A DNA stretch of 64,000 nucleotides from Pseudisothecium myosuroides (GCA_951799445.1 OX637288.1:4714501-4778500); one strand, 5' to 3'; shown: positions 1 through 11,866, counted from the stretch's first letter. Numbers and translations: made by a program. The notes: generated from the letters alone by a model not told the origin.

Positions 1-414
1 CTTGCCAACCAGAATATATGAAAATCTGACCATTCTAATAATAGTAATAAGGCTCAATAGCAAAAGGTGGTGGTTTTGGGTGTACCTACCTCATGCTACT
101 CCCTGCAGTCCTACTCAATGACAATTCAGAGAAAAGGTTGCCACTAAGTTTAATAAGTTGTAGGCCTCGCCAATGAGAGAGCTCGGCTTCAGCAGTCAGT
201 GCCCCTCTAAGCTTTCACTCAGAAGTTGGAGTGATGAGAATTGTTCAGGTAGGAATGACTTGAGCCTTTTGGCAGAAGAAACTGGCCACCCACCACCAGC
301 CTTTGTTATTATTTCCTGAACTGAAAAAACTTTGGCACAGACTGACCACCGACCGCGGCTCATTTGGACGGATCTCATTCATTCCCTTACCCCCTGCAGC
401 AGCTTTTCAATTAA
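1..414. other. Intergenic, nothing recognised
   Basis: This stretch has short open frames only, with no protein family motif, RNA gene or repeat that I recognise. It runs up to the TTAA at 411-414 that flanks the first MITE. Confidence 0.5.
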
Positions 415-635
415 CCCTTGAACGTCCACAGGGACGTTTTGCTGTCGATGAATGACAAGAGAATGTCCTCTGGAGGACAGAAGTGCATACTATTCACCCT
501 TGAAATTTTGTGTGGAAAGGAAAGATCATGAATAGTAGTTTGACCTCCAATGAGCATTTTTGTTTTTTCAAAGAAGATAATGTCATCCAATGTCAAAGGA
601 ATGATTTTCACGGTTACCAGCCCGACGTTTAAGGG
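415..635. mobile_element. piggyBac-like MITE, family A copy 1
   Basis: A 221-bp element bounded by TTAA at 411-414 and 636-639. It begins CCCTTGAACGTC and ends GACGTTTAAGGG, so the ends are imperfect inverted repeats of about 12 bp. The body, including the segment reading GATGAATGACAAGAGAAT, recurs at 3588-3802 and in more decayed form at 3807-5111 and from 33698. A TTAA target duplication with CCC/GGG ends is typical of piggyBac elements. The open frames inside are short, unlike any transposase, and not conserved between copies, so this is a non-autonomous element. Confidence 0.75.
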
Positions 636-656
636 TTAACGAAAGGAAAGCCCTTC

Positions 657-969
657 TAAGGTAGTTTGCTCTTAAAGCGACCTTTGAAGAGTTTATTGCA
701 TTTGGGGGGAAGCTAAACTCCTTGAAACAATTTGCAGAAAATTTTTGTGGGAAGAAAAATGGAATTGGCATTTAAACTAAGTTGTTTTATATATTTTTTT
801 GGACCTTTGTGGAATCAATTACGGATTTTTGAGGTTAAAACGTAGGGGTCACTGAAAGTGATTGCCTCCTGAAATGTCTACTTTTGGTACTACATTGATG
901 AAAGCAAAAAGTACCTCTGTGTTAGCGGTTGCTTTTAGAGCAAGGTTGCTTCTAGAGCACCATACCTTA
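657..969. mobile_element. MITE family D copy 1 (TAAGGTAG termini)
   Basis: An element of about 313 bp starting TAAGGTAGTTTGCTCTTAAA and ending with a rough inverted copy (GCTTTTAGAGCA...CATACCTTA). The interior matches 3081-3388 along nearly its whole length, for example the shared stretch CTTAAAGCGACCTTTGAAGA. The 3' end here carries a small internal duplication (GAGCAAGG then GAGCACC). The target duplication is unclear. It lies only 21 bp from the TTAA element at 415-635. Confidence 0.6.
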
Positions 970-1229
970 TTTGGACACAATTGTTGATTTGATCCCTTTA
1001 GAATTGAGGAAGCATAAAAAAAAATCATGCATGGAGAAATCACACACAAACTAGTAAAAAGAGGAATCCAATCTCTTTGACAATATATGAATTTGTTAAT
1101 AATTTTTGAAGTGGTCATCAATCTTGCTCACTTAAAATTGAGCTTAAAATGAGGAGAAAACGGCCCAAAATCAGCACATTCTCTTACACCCAAAAAGTAC
1201 ATGATAAAATTGTGATGATTAAACCATCC

Positions 1230-1440
1230 TAGTTGTAAGTGCCTATGTTATAAGCACCTTCCATGGTTATAGAATACCTATATTATAGGTAAGTATGTTA
1301 TAGGCACTTTCAATGGTTGTAGAATACTTACTTATACCAAGGCTCAAGGCTCCTAGGCTCGCATTCCTAGGTTCACACCCTAATATCGTTGGTCTATCAC
1401 TTGCCCACTCCTAAAGTGCCCATGTCACATCCCAAGCATG
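1230..1440. repeat. Dispersed repeat family E copy 1
   Basis: This segment is built from variants of TATGTTATAGGCACCTTTCA followed by ATGGTTGTAG, then a run rich in AGGCTC and the motif AGGTTCACACCC. A related block with the same order of motifs is at 52655-52845, where the last motif reads AGGTTCAAATC. The GGTTCRANNC-like motif resembles a tRNA B box, so a SINE-like origin is possible, but I see no convincing A box or full tRNA head. Confidence 0.4.
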
Positions 1441-3080
1441 CTCATTGTTCCATCTATTTTTTTAAAAGCACACGTTTGGACATCTTGCATGGCTTGAATG
1501 CCGTGCCATTTCTAATGTGCCTGTAATAATTTGATGTCTACAATATGGTGACTTGCTTTACCTACATCTCCATTTGCTTTATTCATGGAGGAAAAAATGA
1601 GTTTACTCTTGAACATTTGGTATTTTTTGTTTCAGCTGTAGTTAGCCTTTCAAATTTTGGAATTAAACTATACAATAATAAGACTAAACACAATCGAAGA
1701 CTAGATTTCTTGAAAGAAAACAAAAGGATGGTTTTCTTCAAGATGACACAACTTTCCCCAAAATCAACATCCTCATGTCTTTCACCTCTAAAATCAACAT
1801 TGATCGAATCAAAGCTTCCCTTGTTTCTATGTCATCACTGATAATGTAAATTGACTATACAGTGGGTTAGAAAATCTCAAATTATTTCACGTACTAGAAA
1901 AGTTGTTTCTTGAAAATTTTGTTATAAAAAAGGATTGGACAATAGTTATCAACTAAATGATATAAAGTAAGTGCATTTATAATAACATAAACAATATTAA
2001 TATAAATTCAACATTTTTATTATTACTAGGTGGAACCAACAATCTACTAAATGGTGATTGGCAATCTAATTTTTTACATTTGAACATGATGGTGCAATTA
2101 CTTTGCCAAAGAACCAATTTGCAATAGAAACAAGTTTATGGATAGAGATGTGTGTCCTTTTAAAATGAAGTTCAAATTTTTTGGGAAGCTAAAAAGGTTA
2201 TTCAATCAATCAATTTTTCCTTGTAGAATAGATCCATGTTTACAAGGAAATCTAAATTCACTCTACCGTACACGTAGGTCAGTTTCAGCACCTTGCTGCC
2301 GAAATAGTTTAGTTTTTGTTGTTTGACAGTTCGGCAGTTTGATTTGGATTTCTTGACTTTTGGCACTTTGCTTTTTCTTTTCTTTTTTAAATTCCTAATT
2401 TTCGATTGATTTTTTCTATTCATATGTAAATGTGTTCCTTTTTTAAAATTTTCTCAAGAATAATTTTTGGATATTGAGAATTAGCAACAATGAATTTTTT
2501 TTTAGATTTTCAGAAATAGTTGTACAATTTTTAAAATTTTAGACACGATCCAAATTTCCCCCACTTATTTACGAAACTAACCTACACGTGTAGTAGTCCA
2601 AAAAGTGAGAAAAATTATAATTTTGAGGCACAAATTATGAGGAATTTTGTTTTTGAGTGAGGGAAGTCAAGAAATCTCCCAATTTTTTTTTGAAAGGGCT
2701 ACTTGGATCTTAGAGATGTAAGTGTACTGAATTTTAGGGTTTAAAGTTACAAAAGAGATTACAAATTCTCTGTTTGAACCGATGTGCTGTTTTGTGTTGC
2801 TTTTCCTAAAACCAAGGGAATGCGCTTTAGGGGTACAACCGAATGTAATCCCTGCCACCGAATATTAGAGGCTAGTAGGGGTCACACCTAGGCTGGGGGT
2901 ACTGGAGATCCTTGACAGGCAGAAGGGAAAGGGCTTCATACAGTAAGTTATATGACAGTGAACAGGAGAAGGGTTGTTCAATCGGCCAAGTCCAGGGATC
3001 ATATCATAAGCCCAATCGTTGCTAAGACCCTGAGTAACAACACTTTTTAATACCAAGTGCAAACGTACCTTAAGCCAATG
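1441..3080. other. AT-rich intergenic, nothing recognised
   Basis: AT-rich DNA with poly-T and poly-A runs. The open frames here are under 100 codons, of low complexity and without family motifs. No RNA gene was recognised. Confidence 0.5.
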
Positions 3081-3388
3081 TAAGGTAGTCTACTCTTAAA
3101 GCGACCTTTGAAGAGTTGATTGTCGATTGCATTTTGGGGGAAGCTAAACTTTTTGAAACAAACTCATTGAAACAATTTTCAGTAAATTTTTGGAGGAAGA
3201 AACATGGAATTGGCATCTAATTCAAGTTGTTTCATATTTTTTGAACCTTCATGGAAGTAGTTACAAATTTTTTGAATTGAAATGCAGTGCTCACTAAAAG
3301 TGACCACCTCTTGAAATGTACACTATTGGTACATTGAAGAAAGAAAAATGTACCCTGTTAGTGATCGCTTTTAGAGCACCCTACCTTA
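3081..3388. mobile_element. MITE family D copy 2 (TAAGGTAG termini)
   Basis: An element of about 308 bp starting TAAGGTAGTCTACTCTTAAA and ending GCTTTTAGAGCACCCTACCTTA, which gives imperfect terminal inverted repeats of about 25 bp. It is the better-preserved partner of the copy at 657-969. It has no coding capacity. The terminal TAA/TTA could be a Tourist-type 3-bp target duplication, but the flanks do not settle this. Confidence 0.65.
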
Positions 3389-3587
3389 TTATTAAGTATG
3401 GCATGCCACCTTACAAACTCACCAATTATATTTATTGATCATTAGCCAATGGAAATTGATCAACACTCTGAACGGTAGATCTCCATCCTTCTATATTGTC
3501 CCCTTCCGATCCTTCATATGAACCGTTGCAACTTTGATCAATGGCATGTAGAAGTTTGCTTTCGAAAGGAAAGTGGAATAAGTTTAA

Positions 3588-3802
3588 CCCTTAAACGCCG
3601 AAGGGGACGTTTTGCGGCTGATGAATGACAAGAGAATCTCCTGTGTAGGACATAAGTGCTACTATTCATCCTCAGAATTGTGTGTAGAAAGGGAAGATCA
3701 TGAATAGTAGTTTGACATCCAGTGAGCACTTTTCCAAAGAAGATGATGTCATCCGATGCTAAAAGGGATGATTTCCATGGTCACCAGCCCCACGTTCAAG
3801 GG
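3588..3802. mobile_element. piggyBac-like MITE, family A copy 2
   Basis: A 215-bp element flanked by TTAA at 3584-3587 and 3803-3806. It starts CCCTTAAACGCC and ends CACGTTCAAGGG. It aligns with 415-635 over its full length. The right-hand TTAA is shared with the next, more divergent copy, so two insertions abut at a single TTAA. Confidence 0.75.
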
Positions 3803-3806
3803 TTAA

Positions 3807-5111
3807 ACCCTCTAACGACGTGGCAACCTAAAAGTGTTTGATGGATGACATAAAATCTTTCTATGTAAGAGAGGAGTGCAAATGTTCATCTTTGGAATTT
3901 TGTGTGGAAAAGAGAGGTTTTGCATAGTAGTTTGAGGGTGATTGCACAAAACACCTATACTGTCTGATTGCGGATTTTTGGGGGGCTGCTATAACTTTTG
4001 ATTTATAGGTTCAATGCCAAAACCAAAAAAAAACCTTCCTAGATGTCCTGATTGTAATTGTATCCTTTATTTTTCAGAAATTAAAAAAAATCAATTTATA
4101 TTTAAAATTCAATTTTGTTAATTTGTCACACTTTGACGTTTAGGGTTTTTTAGTGCTATCGAGCGGTTTAAATTAATGATTTTCAGTTGAAATTTCTATG
4201 GTATATTTCCCTAATAGGTAGACATATTTCTGCCAAAGATCATTTAAAAATACATTATTTTATATCCTCCATAGTTGTGCAAATAGGCCTCCGTTGCGCG
4301 CGCACTTGTGAACAGTAGAAATGGTTTTGACTTCATTTTTTTGGTCAAATCTCATCACCAAGAAGTCCTCCCAAATGACCAATTTTTAGTTTTGTTCAAA
4401 ATTGTTTTTTCTATTTTCTACAAATTAAAATGTCAAAGGACGTATTTTCTGGGACAATTCTATAGACTATTCTAGCAAAGAGGAAAATACATCCTTCGAC
4501 ACTTTAATTTGTAGAAAATAGAAAAAACAATTTTGAATAAAACTAAAAATTGTCCATTTGGGAGGACTTCTTGGTAATGAGATTTGACCAAAAAAATGAA
4601 GTCAAAACCATTTCTACTGTTTACAAGTGTGCGTACAACGGAGGCCTATTTGCACAACTGTGGAGGATATAAAATAATGTATTTTTTAATGATCTTTGGC
4701 AAAAATATGTCTACCTACTAGGGAAATATACCATAGAAATTTCAACTGAAAATCATTAATTTAAACTGCTCAATAGTATTAAAAATTCCTAAACGTCAAA
4801 GTGTGACAAATTAACAAAATTGAATTTCAAAAATTGATTGATTTTTTTGTTTCTGAAAAATAAAGGATACAATTACAATCAAGACATCTAGGAAGAATTT
4901 TTTTTGGTTTTGGTATTGATTCTATAAATCAAAAGTTATAGCAAAAGTTATAGCAGTCCAAAAAAACCCGCAACCAAGATTTTACAGGTGTTTTGTGCAA
5001 TCACCCTCGACCTCCAGTGAATGCTCTTGGATTTTTAAAAGAAATGACTCATACAGTATGAAAAAGGTTAAAATGATGATTTCTATAGTGACCAACTTGA
5101 TATTCCAAGGG
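3807..5111. mobile_element. Decayed family A MITE split by a foldback insertion
   Basis: The left part (3807-3933) and right part (5009-5111) together make a divergent copy of the family A MITE. Left reads ACCCTCTAACGACG onward to CATAGTAGTTT; right resumes at GACCTCCAGTGAATGCTC and ends at ATTCCAAGGG. In the uninterrupted copies the corresponding sequence runs straight through (GTAGTTTGACCTCC). The right flank reads ATAA where TTAA is expected. The 1075-bp foldback element at 3934-5008 sits in the gap. Confidence 0.65.
3934..5008. mobile_element. Foldback element, long inverted repeat
   Basis: A 1075-bp palindrome-like element. Its outer ends are exact inverted copies: it begins GAGGGTGATTGCACAAAACA and ends TGTTTTGTGCAATCACCCTC. 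The two arms, each about 500 bp (about 3934-4440 and 4480-5008), stay highly similar in inverted orientation along their length, with small indels and a short unpaired centre near 4441-4480. There is no coding sequence. A transcript across it would fold into one long hairpin. It is inserted in a decayed family A MITE, and a diverged single-arm relative lies at 10255-10790. No clear target duplication is visible. Confidence 0.8.
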
Positions 5112-5181
5112 ATAAACTTGTAAGGATGATGAGATTGAAAAGTGGTCAATCTATGACTTTCTATAACAATGAAGAAATGAA

Positions 5182-5403
5182 CATTAAAAGAGAAAGGGGT
5201 GTTTTAAGTGAAAATTTAAGTATAGTCCTAGACATAAGATTTTAAATTATGACCTTTAAGGAGATTTTCAGTAAAATTTTACTTAAAATACATATTTTTT
5301 AAGCAAAATTTTGCTAAAAATCTTTTTAAAGGTCATTACTTAAAATCTTATGTCTAGGACTATACTTAAAAACTCACTTAAAACATCCTTTTCTCTTGTA
5401 GTG
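5182..5403. mobile_element. CACTA-like palindromic MITE, copy 1 (empty site)
   Basis: A 222-bp near-palindrome ending in TTTTCTCTTGTAGTG, with the left end decayed to CATTAAAAGAGAAAGG. It is flanked by the 3-bp direct repeat GAA (5179-5181 and 5404-5406). Arms of about 90 bp pair with each other. CACTA ends and a 3-bp duplication point to the CACTA (En/Spm) superfamily. It is full-length and uninterrupted, unlike its relative at 32534-33671, so it shows what that element looked like before its TTAA insertion. Confidence 0.75.
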
Positions 5404-7465
5404 GAAGAATGCACCTCAATATTGGTTCAAAAATCAAATCATTTTTGAGAGACTACTTTGGTTATAGGCCAATAATCTCTGAGGGTGAAAGGCATGGTTA
5501 ATATTTGGGTTGGATCTAAAGCCCAACCTCTCAACGGTTTAGAGAGTCCCTTGGGAGGCTTACTTGGACTCAACAAGGTACTGATTAATAAAGTAGGATC
5601 TCGGGGAGGTCACTCTACGAAAAGTAGAAAACCACGTGAGTTAAACTATAGGGTGCATTTTATTCATTGGAGGAAAAAAGAATAAATGATTTGGATCTAC
5701 TTTAGCCTAGATTTAATTCTTGAAACATCATTATATATAAAATAGGGTATTGAAAAATCTTGTGATTTAAAAAAAAAAGTAGATATAAATTAGTGTGAAT
5801 AAAATTAGAGAAGAGAAAAAATTAATTTTAGGATGAATATAATCATTGGTCTCTCTAATAGAGGAATGAAAAATAATAGATTTTTAACCATTTAACACTT
5901 TGGATATTGTAGCTAGATGCATTAGATTTCAGGCACTTTTCTATTAAGATTGATTCCAACAAAATAAAATGGATTAAAGTAGAAATTAACTATACAATTG
6001 TATTCTCAATTGGAGTGGAGGTATTTTGTCAAATCATTCAATGGTGAAATTGGAAGATCATAGTGTGTATTTGAACCGGATTATGCACATTCAAAATGAG
6101 ATTTTTGAGGATGTGTGCTTTTAAAGTTAAATAGAATTTTGGTTTAAATTCAAAACTAAAAGTAAAGAGATTTATGAGTTTTTGATATCATTTCCTCTTT
6201 GTTGCAACCATTTATATCAAGAGTAATAGACTCACACATAATTATTGTGAAGTTAATGAGTGAGAATGACTTTTGAGTTAAATAGAATTTTGGTTCAATT
6301 TTTAAAAATAAAAGTATAGTGACAAGTGATTACAATGTGCTTGCTTGACTACTAGAGGGTTAATACAATACATATGGTGAGATGTAAAACAAGATTTGAT
6401 TGTTGACATAGATATTATTAAAAGTTCCTAATTTAATTGCCTTCAAGTGACGTGAAACATTGTAGAAAATTGGCAACTTGTTATAATTTAGATTGGAGTG
6501 TTTACAAGTTGGAAGTTTATAGTAACAAATTTTTTTATTTTTGGGCCTATAAAATGTAAGATAATGACCTTGACACACCAACATCGTCAAATTAAACATT
6601 TTAGTGAGTGTAATATGAAATGTCAATTAGATCAAATGTGATGAGAATTCCAACAATAGGAAACAATTGATCAAAAGGGAAGTCCAAAAGACATAATGTG
6701 GAAAAAAAAGAATTTATTAAAAGAGTGAAAATTGTATAAAAATTGTGTACTTCAAGTTAGGGTCAAAACATTATCTACAATATAGGCTTATCCTTTCATA
6801 TGCTACTCTTTCATTGGCCAAATCCTCCCAACCTATTGACTTTTTTGTCCAAGCACCCAACCACCTATGCTTTGGGATTTAAAAAAAAATCCACAATAGC
6901 TTGATATGTAAATATAACTGCACAAAAAGACAGCCAACTTAATTCTTCAAAGCATCACTTCAAGTGCAACTTCATCTAATTATTTTTAATAATAGAAAAA
7001 ACACTTCAAAAACCAAAGTGACCACATTCTGGTTGTTTAGGAAGTTATGGGTTAAATGGTTAATCAATTACTGATCGTTTAATGTTGCTTTTGAGTTTGA
7101 TCTTAATTTTTTTTAATGTAAGTAGGATGTTTCATGCCAAACATTCATCCTAAAATCCTTCATTATCAAACAAAAAAATCCTAAAGCTTATAAGTACTAT
7201 AGCATCCCAAGAATTAAGCTAGATTTTAATTTATAATTATCTATAGGGTGCTTAAAATTAAGACCAAGTAGCTTTTTTTTCTACTAAAAGGGTCCCTTAA
7301 AATCACAATTACTAGGTAAATAGCCCCCAAACAAATATATAGTTAACGCACGTGGTTACAAAACATAAAGGGAAGTGACCTCCTCGAGGGTAGGATCATC
7401 CAAATCTAAGTGTGTTTCCAAATGCGAGCCTTAGGGAAACCAAGAAAAAACTAGATGTTTGTTGC
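5404..7465. other. AT-rich intergenic, nothing recognised
   Basis: About 2 kb of AT-rich DNA. Short open frames at 5485-5685 (+) and 6360-6626 (-) show no family motifs and have the composition of the surrounding non-coding sequence. Confidence 0.5.
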
Positions 7466-7690
7466 GCTCTCTTTAAGGTGTGAACATTAAAAATAGGGCA
7501 TTGTTTTAGAAAATCTACCAATTCAACTTTGATCTATTATAACTTTTGCATATTATATTTAAATAGCATTGTTGGATTTTCCCCCACCTTTATTACAAAA
7601 TTGTCTTTATGTGATTAAAACATGAGAGCCTTCCGACGTTCAATAATGCTTGTTGGAGAAATTAGCTTGGTTTAATGTGATCCTACCTTT
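7466..7690. repeat. Dispersed repeat family F copy 1
   Basis: The segment beginning GTGTGAACATTAAAAATAGG and continuing through AACTTTTGCATATTATA, then TGATTAAAACATGAGAGCCT and AATAATGCTTGTT, matches 57097-57535 in the same order, with a spacer present in the second copy. It has no coding content. I could not place the termini exactly. Confidence 0.5.
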
Positions 7691-7693
7691 ATT

Positions 7694-7772
7694 TCCCTAT
7701 ATCTCAAAATAATACCGGTGTTTCTTTTGTAAAATACAAAAAGAACATCGCCATTATTATGAGACAAAGGAG
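7694..7772. mobile_element. Stowaway-like short hairpin MITE
   Basis: About 79 bp forming one hairpin: TCTCAAAATAATACCGGTGT on the left pairs with ACATCGCCATTATTATGAGA on the right around a short loop. The outer part resembles the CTCCCTCCGTTTCAAAATAA-type ends of Stowaway (Tc1/mariner) MITEs, and a TA follows the right end (GGAGTA). Confidence 0.5.
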
Positions 7773-8436
7773 TATTATTATATCATTGGATGTTTCATAT
7801 TTAGAACTTCATCAACTTGAGTTCAGACAATACCATACCAAATGAATCTAATAATTATGATTGAGTTTCTTTTTTTTTTGACAATAGTGAACATTATTGA
7901 AAATAAATTTTGAGGAAGTTGTAACTATACTCATAAGTGAACTATTGACCACACTAATTAATTAGAATCCACATTTTAACCACATTAATTTTGAGCAATT
8001 AGCCCTTAAGTATTCCAATGTCCCAATCCTAGGTAATGAACAAAGAGGTTCAAGGGGCTTTTTTGACTAGAAAACTTTTCATTCATCCAAACCAATGCTT
8101 GACTTTTTTTTTAAACCGCACATTTTGATGAATTTGATGAAATTAAGATAACTATTTTATATATGCAAAAATATGCAAAAATTCAAGAAAGGATTCAGTC
8201 ACTTAAGGATTAAGAAACTACTAATAGCCGGAGTACAAAACAGTGAGTGTCATTTCATAGATGCCTTGATAAAATCATGCCTAGCCTAGCCTGCATTGGA
8301 ATGTTGATAACCATTGTACTTAAATCCAACACTAATTTTGAACAATTACCAAATTATTGTCATCCACTCTATTTTCTAATTATACCCACTAAATTTAGAA
8401 TTCCATACAATTTGAAGTAAACAATGCAATCATATA

Positions 8437-8518
8437 CTCCTTGTTTCTCAAAATAAATCTGCAGTTTTTAGCGGGAAACTAGTCTGAGTACCACGGACTT
8501 ATTTTGAAACAGAGGTAG
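8437..8518. mobile_element. Stowaway-like short MITE
   Basis: About 82 bp with ends CTCCTTGTTTCTCAAAATAA and TTATTTTGAAACAGAGGTAG, which are imperfect inverted copies, with TA on both sides. This is the end structure expected of a Stowaway MITE (Tc1/mariner superfamily). It has no coding capacity. Confidence 0.6.
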
Positions 8519-9460
8519 TAGTAATTAAATTAAAATTCTCATGGCCCCAAGGTTGAACTGAATCACTCATGCCACGCACGAGGAAAAAAGCAACCCCAGT
8601 AGCCTGCATAACTGAACTTATACAGTATGAACGTATCAGCAATGTGTGCCGGCTTGGCTGACAGTTCGCGTAAAATCAACTGATTCAATCACCCAAATTA
8701 CGTTAGAACCTCCGTCCATTACGCTAAAAATTTCAAGAACTAATCCGATTTCGATAACAGGCGGAAAGGCCTGAACATAATTGTTGAAATACGTGCAGCT
8801 AGTACTACAGTACGTAGCGGCGTTGTGAAGAAACCAGGTGAATCAGTACGGAGAAAAGAAGGCAAGCTAGTACTGAGCTAACATGATTCCTCGAAAACTT
8901 CCCACAACTGGGCGGTATGGAGTGAAAGCTAAGAAAAGGCACCGGCTCCAATCACTTTGGGGGAACCAGCGCGCGTGATTTGAGATCGAGTCTGATCGTG
9001 TTCTTGTCTGGTCAGGACTGAGTACGTACGAAGCAAGCTTCATCAGGATTGCTTCAAGAGTGTCCCAAGAACGGACGAGCGAGCGAGCGAGCAAGCAACC
9101 CAAGCTTGTGCGTGATCCAACGTCAAAAATTCTTAAGCTCTCCCTCGAAATTCTTCACCAGGTCTGCAGTGGACGAAGTCAGATTGTCGCTTGCTCGTGC
9201 CCGGAGAACACAGTCTGTGTCAGGATGGATGCCGCCTTGGGACACTAACGGTTAGCCTGCAATCAACTGCTGCAACTGCCCCAAATCCCCGCGGAGACAG
9301 GCTTGGTTGCAATATCTGCTAAGCTTAGAACTTCAAGATTCCGCATGCTAAATTATCCCAGAAATCTTTTGTTGCATTGGGTGTCAACACCCGGAGGGAT
9401 CGAATGCTGGAGCATACAACGTCTAATATTTGGCATCCTCTCGCTTGTTCTTGAGTTTGT
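8519..9460. other. Intergenic, higher GC, no gene recognised
   Basis: This stretch is noticeably less AT-rich than its surroundings and has several overlapping open frames of 60-80 codons on both strands, none with a recognisable motif. A short GAGC repeat lies at about 9078-9093. It could be a promoter, a non-coding transcript or a gene relic, and I cannot decide between them. Confidence 0.3.
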
Positions 9461-9466
9461 AACAAT

Positions 9467-9615
9467 GGGCAATTTCGTTAAAATGGTGATATTTTTTTTA
9501 AATGGCATGAAAGCAGTTCAGAACGGCCGTCCCGAAATCTATACCAGTCCTAGATGGTGAAAATGGCACACCGTCAAAGTGGCACTTGGAATACCGCCAT
9601 TTTAATGAAATTGCC
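9467..9615. mobile_element. Short MITE with inverted terminal repeats
   Basis: About 149 bp. The left end GGGCAATTTCGTTAAAATGG pairs with the right end CCATTTTAATGAAATTGCC, with two mismatches. It has no coding capacity and no clear target duplication. No second copy was seen in the window. Confidence 0.5.
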
Positions 9616-10254
9616 AATAACACAAAATGTTCAACACAAATTAATTTCATTACATTAGAGTGAGAGTTTGAGTGATCCTAGCCTCACACTAATTTGAATG
9701 AATTTTGGACGAAATCAATGTGGTTTAATTAATGCAAACATTGAAATGAATTTATGTGAAGATATGTGAAGATTGGAGGAATTTTAGATGAAAGAGGAGT
9801 AAATTTGGATGAATGTGTACTAAGAGAAATTTGATTGACAATCACACTATTTGAGATGTGAAAAGTATAGTGTAGAAAACATTACATTGATTTTGTTTAA
9901 AGTGTTGTGAATATTTATATTAGAGTTCTTTGCAAATTAAAATAATTTCCAAATTTGTACAAATTTGTGGTATTAGTATAGGGTGCACTGATTGAGTGAA
10001 CTTGCTAGTAGTACAAAATTAGGAAGGTGGGATATTCATATAGCATCCTTCTAAGAACAGCTAATCCATTTTTTAGGGCTTTACACAATGACTCAAAAAT
10101 ATTTTTTAGTCAATTTTTCTTGAAAGACAAGAAGAAGTCATGTGCCTCTAATTTACTTGATTAGACTTTCATTGAAAGAGTTATAGATATGAATATAATA
10201 CTGGACAAGATAATTGACTCCTTATAATAAACATTACAAAATTATCCCGTCTTA

Positions 10255-10790
10255 GATTCAAGCCTTTAAGGATAATTGCAAGAAACACTGGTCCTATTTT
10301 TCGTCATAATTGAAGTGATGTTGTTATTATCTTCTATAACTTTTAAAACACAAGTCCAATGAATATGAAATTTTATTGGAGATGTTTAACTTGATGATAA
10401 TCAAATCCCTTATTTTTTGAAAATTCAAAAAAAAAATTCAAAATTTAAAAGTGAATTTTGATTATTTGTCACAATTTGAGGTTTAGGGGTTTTTACTACG
10501 TTCAAAGAACCCAAATTGAATGATCTAGAGTTGAAATTTTTGTGGTCTATATTATATCCTCCATGTGCATGCAAATAGGGCTCCTTTGCGTGAGCACTTC
10601 TAAACATTGAAGATAGTTTCAAGATCATTTTGTTTCATGAAGTCCTCCTAAATGTCCAATTTTTTTGTTTCCTTGTAATTTTTTTTCCCTATTTTTTACA
10701 ATAAAAATGTCAGTGTGTCTATTTTCTTCAAAATTTATTTCACTCTATTTCGTGAATAACTTTTGACCTACATTTTTTTTAGGTCTAAAA
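10255..10790. mobile_element. Diverged single arm of the foldback family
   Basis: Shares order and motifs with the left arm of the foldback element at 3934-5008: a GATAATTGCAAGAAACACTG start, a segment with AACTTTTAAAACACAAGTCC, then TTTGTCACAATTTGAGGTTT, TATATCCTCCATGTGCATGC and GAAGTCCTCCTAAATGTCCA. Only one arm is present, and identity is low, so it is older or from a different subfamily. Confidence 0.55.
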
Positions 10791-11302
10791 TTTTGGTGAT
10801 ATGTTATTTCTAGTAATATACTAATTATTCTTTTTTTAATTTATTTTTAAAACTTTTTTTTTGAGATTTCATAGTACAGCGAATACTGTAACAAATGCTT
10901 CAAAAATTGCAACAAATCAAAGTCCGGCCTTAAAAGACCCTTAAGAGATTGTCAAAGTTGGCAACAAATCAAAGTCCATCATGAATTATTTTTTGAAAAT
11001 TCTTTAAGTTTCTATAACATTTTATAATCTAGTGATTTTTTTCCTTAGATCTTTTGTGACATTGGCTTGTAAATGGAGTATCATACTGAGATTCTAGCTT
11101 GGAATGGGCTTAAGTAATGTAATTAGTCACAACTCTCAAACAAGATCCCTATTTTTGTGGAAGTCAAAAAAATCATCCTAAAACTATATAATAACTTTAA
11201 CACGTAAAAAATGTAGTAAATGATCTTGTATAACACTTGGATTATCTTAGAAGGATGAACTTGCACTTGTTCTCCAATTGGTGAATTTTAGGCATTGATT
11301 AA

Positions 11303-11862
11303 CCCTTTAGTGACCGGTTGACCACTTTTTGGTCAAATTTTGGATTCTTTGTCTTTTATTGCCCTCAATACAAGGTATTTGAAAATATTGAAAGGGTAAC
11401 GCAAATAGAGCTTCAGCATGTGCTCCAAACAAATCCAGTTTTAGAGAATTCTATGCAGTAACAAGGTAGCTGTGTTTGTCTAAAGACAAGAGGGCCGACC
11501 TGAGTCATACCTTCTAAGTTGCATACATATTTAGCAACTCATGTGATTCTATTTGAAATTGATGCCTAAGAACGATAGAAACGTTGCCCAGCAATCCCAT
11601 GAATTGTGGAGGCATGTTTCAAAAGTTATAGGCAATAATGCATTATGCTACTTCAATGCATCGCACTTTGAAGATCACTCACAACAAATTCCACCGTTAG
11701 ATCAGGTTCACTTTTTGTTTTTTTCACGGATAAAGTCTACAACATCAATTCCTACGGTCTGATCTGGGATTACTTCCTTGGAGTAGTGGTGAAATTTCCC
11801 TTTTCCAAATTTGTATTTAAAAACAGCGCTCGCCCCCCAAATCAACCACGGTCACTAAAGGG
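11303..11862. mobile_element. piggyBac-like MITE, family C
   Basis: A 560-bp element flanked by TTAA at 11299-11302 and 11863-11866. Its terminal repeats are perfect for 14 bp: it begins CCCTTTAGTGACCG and ends CGGTCACTAAAGGG. The interior is unrelated to the other TTAA elements in the window. A 69-codon open frame inside (11553-11762) shows no transposase features. Confidence 0.75.
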
Positions 11863-11866
11863 TTAA

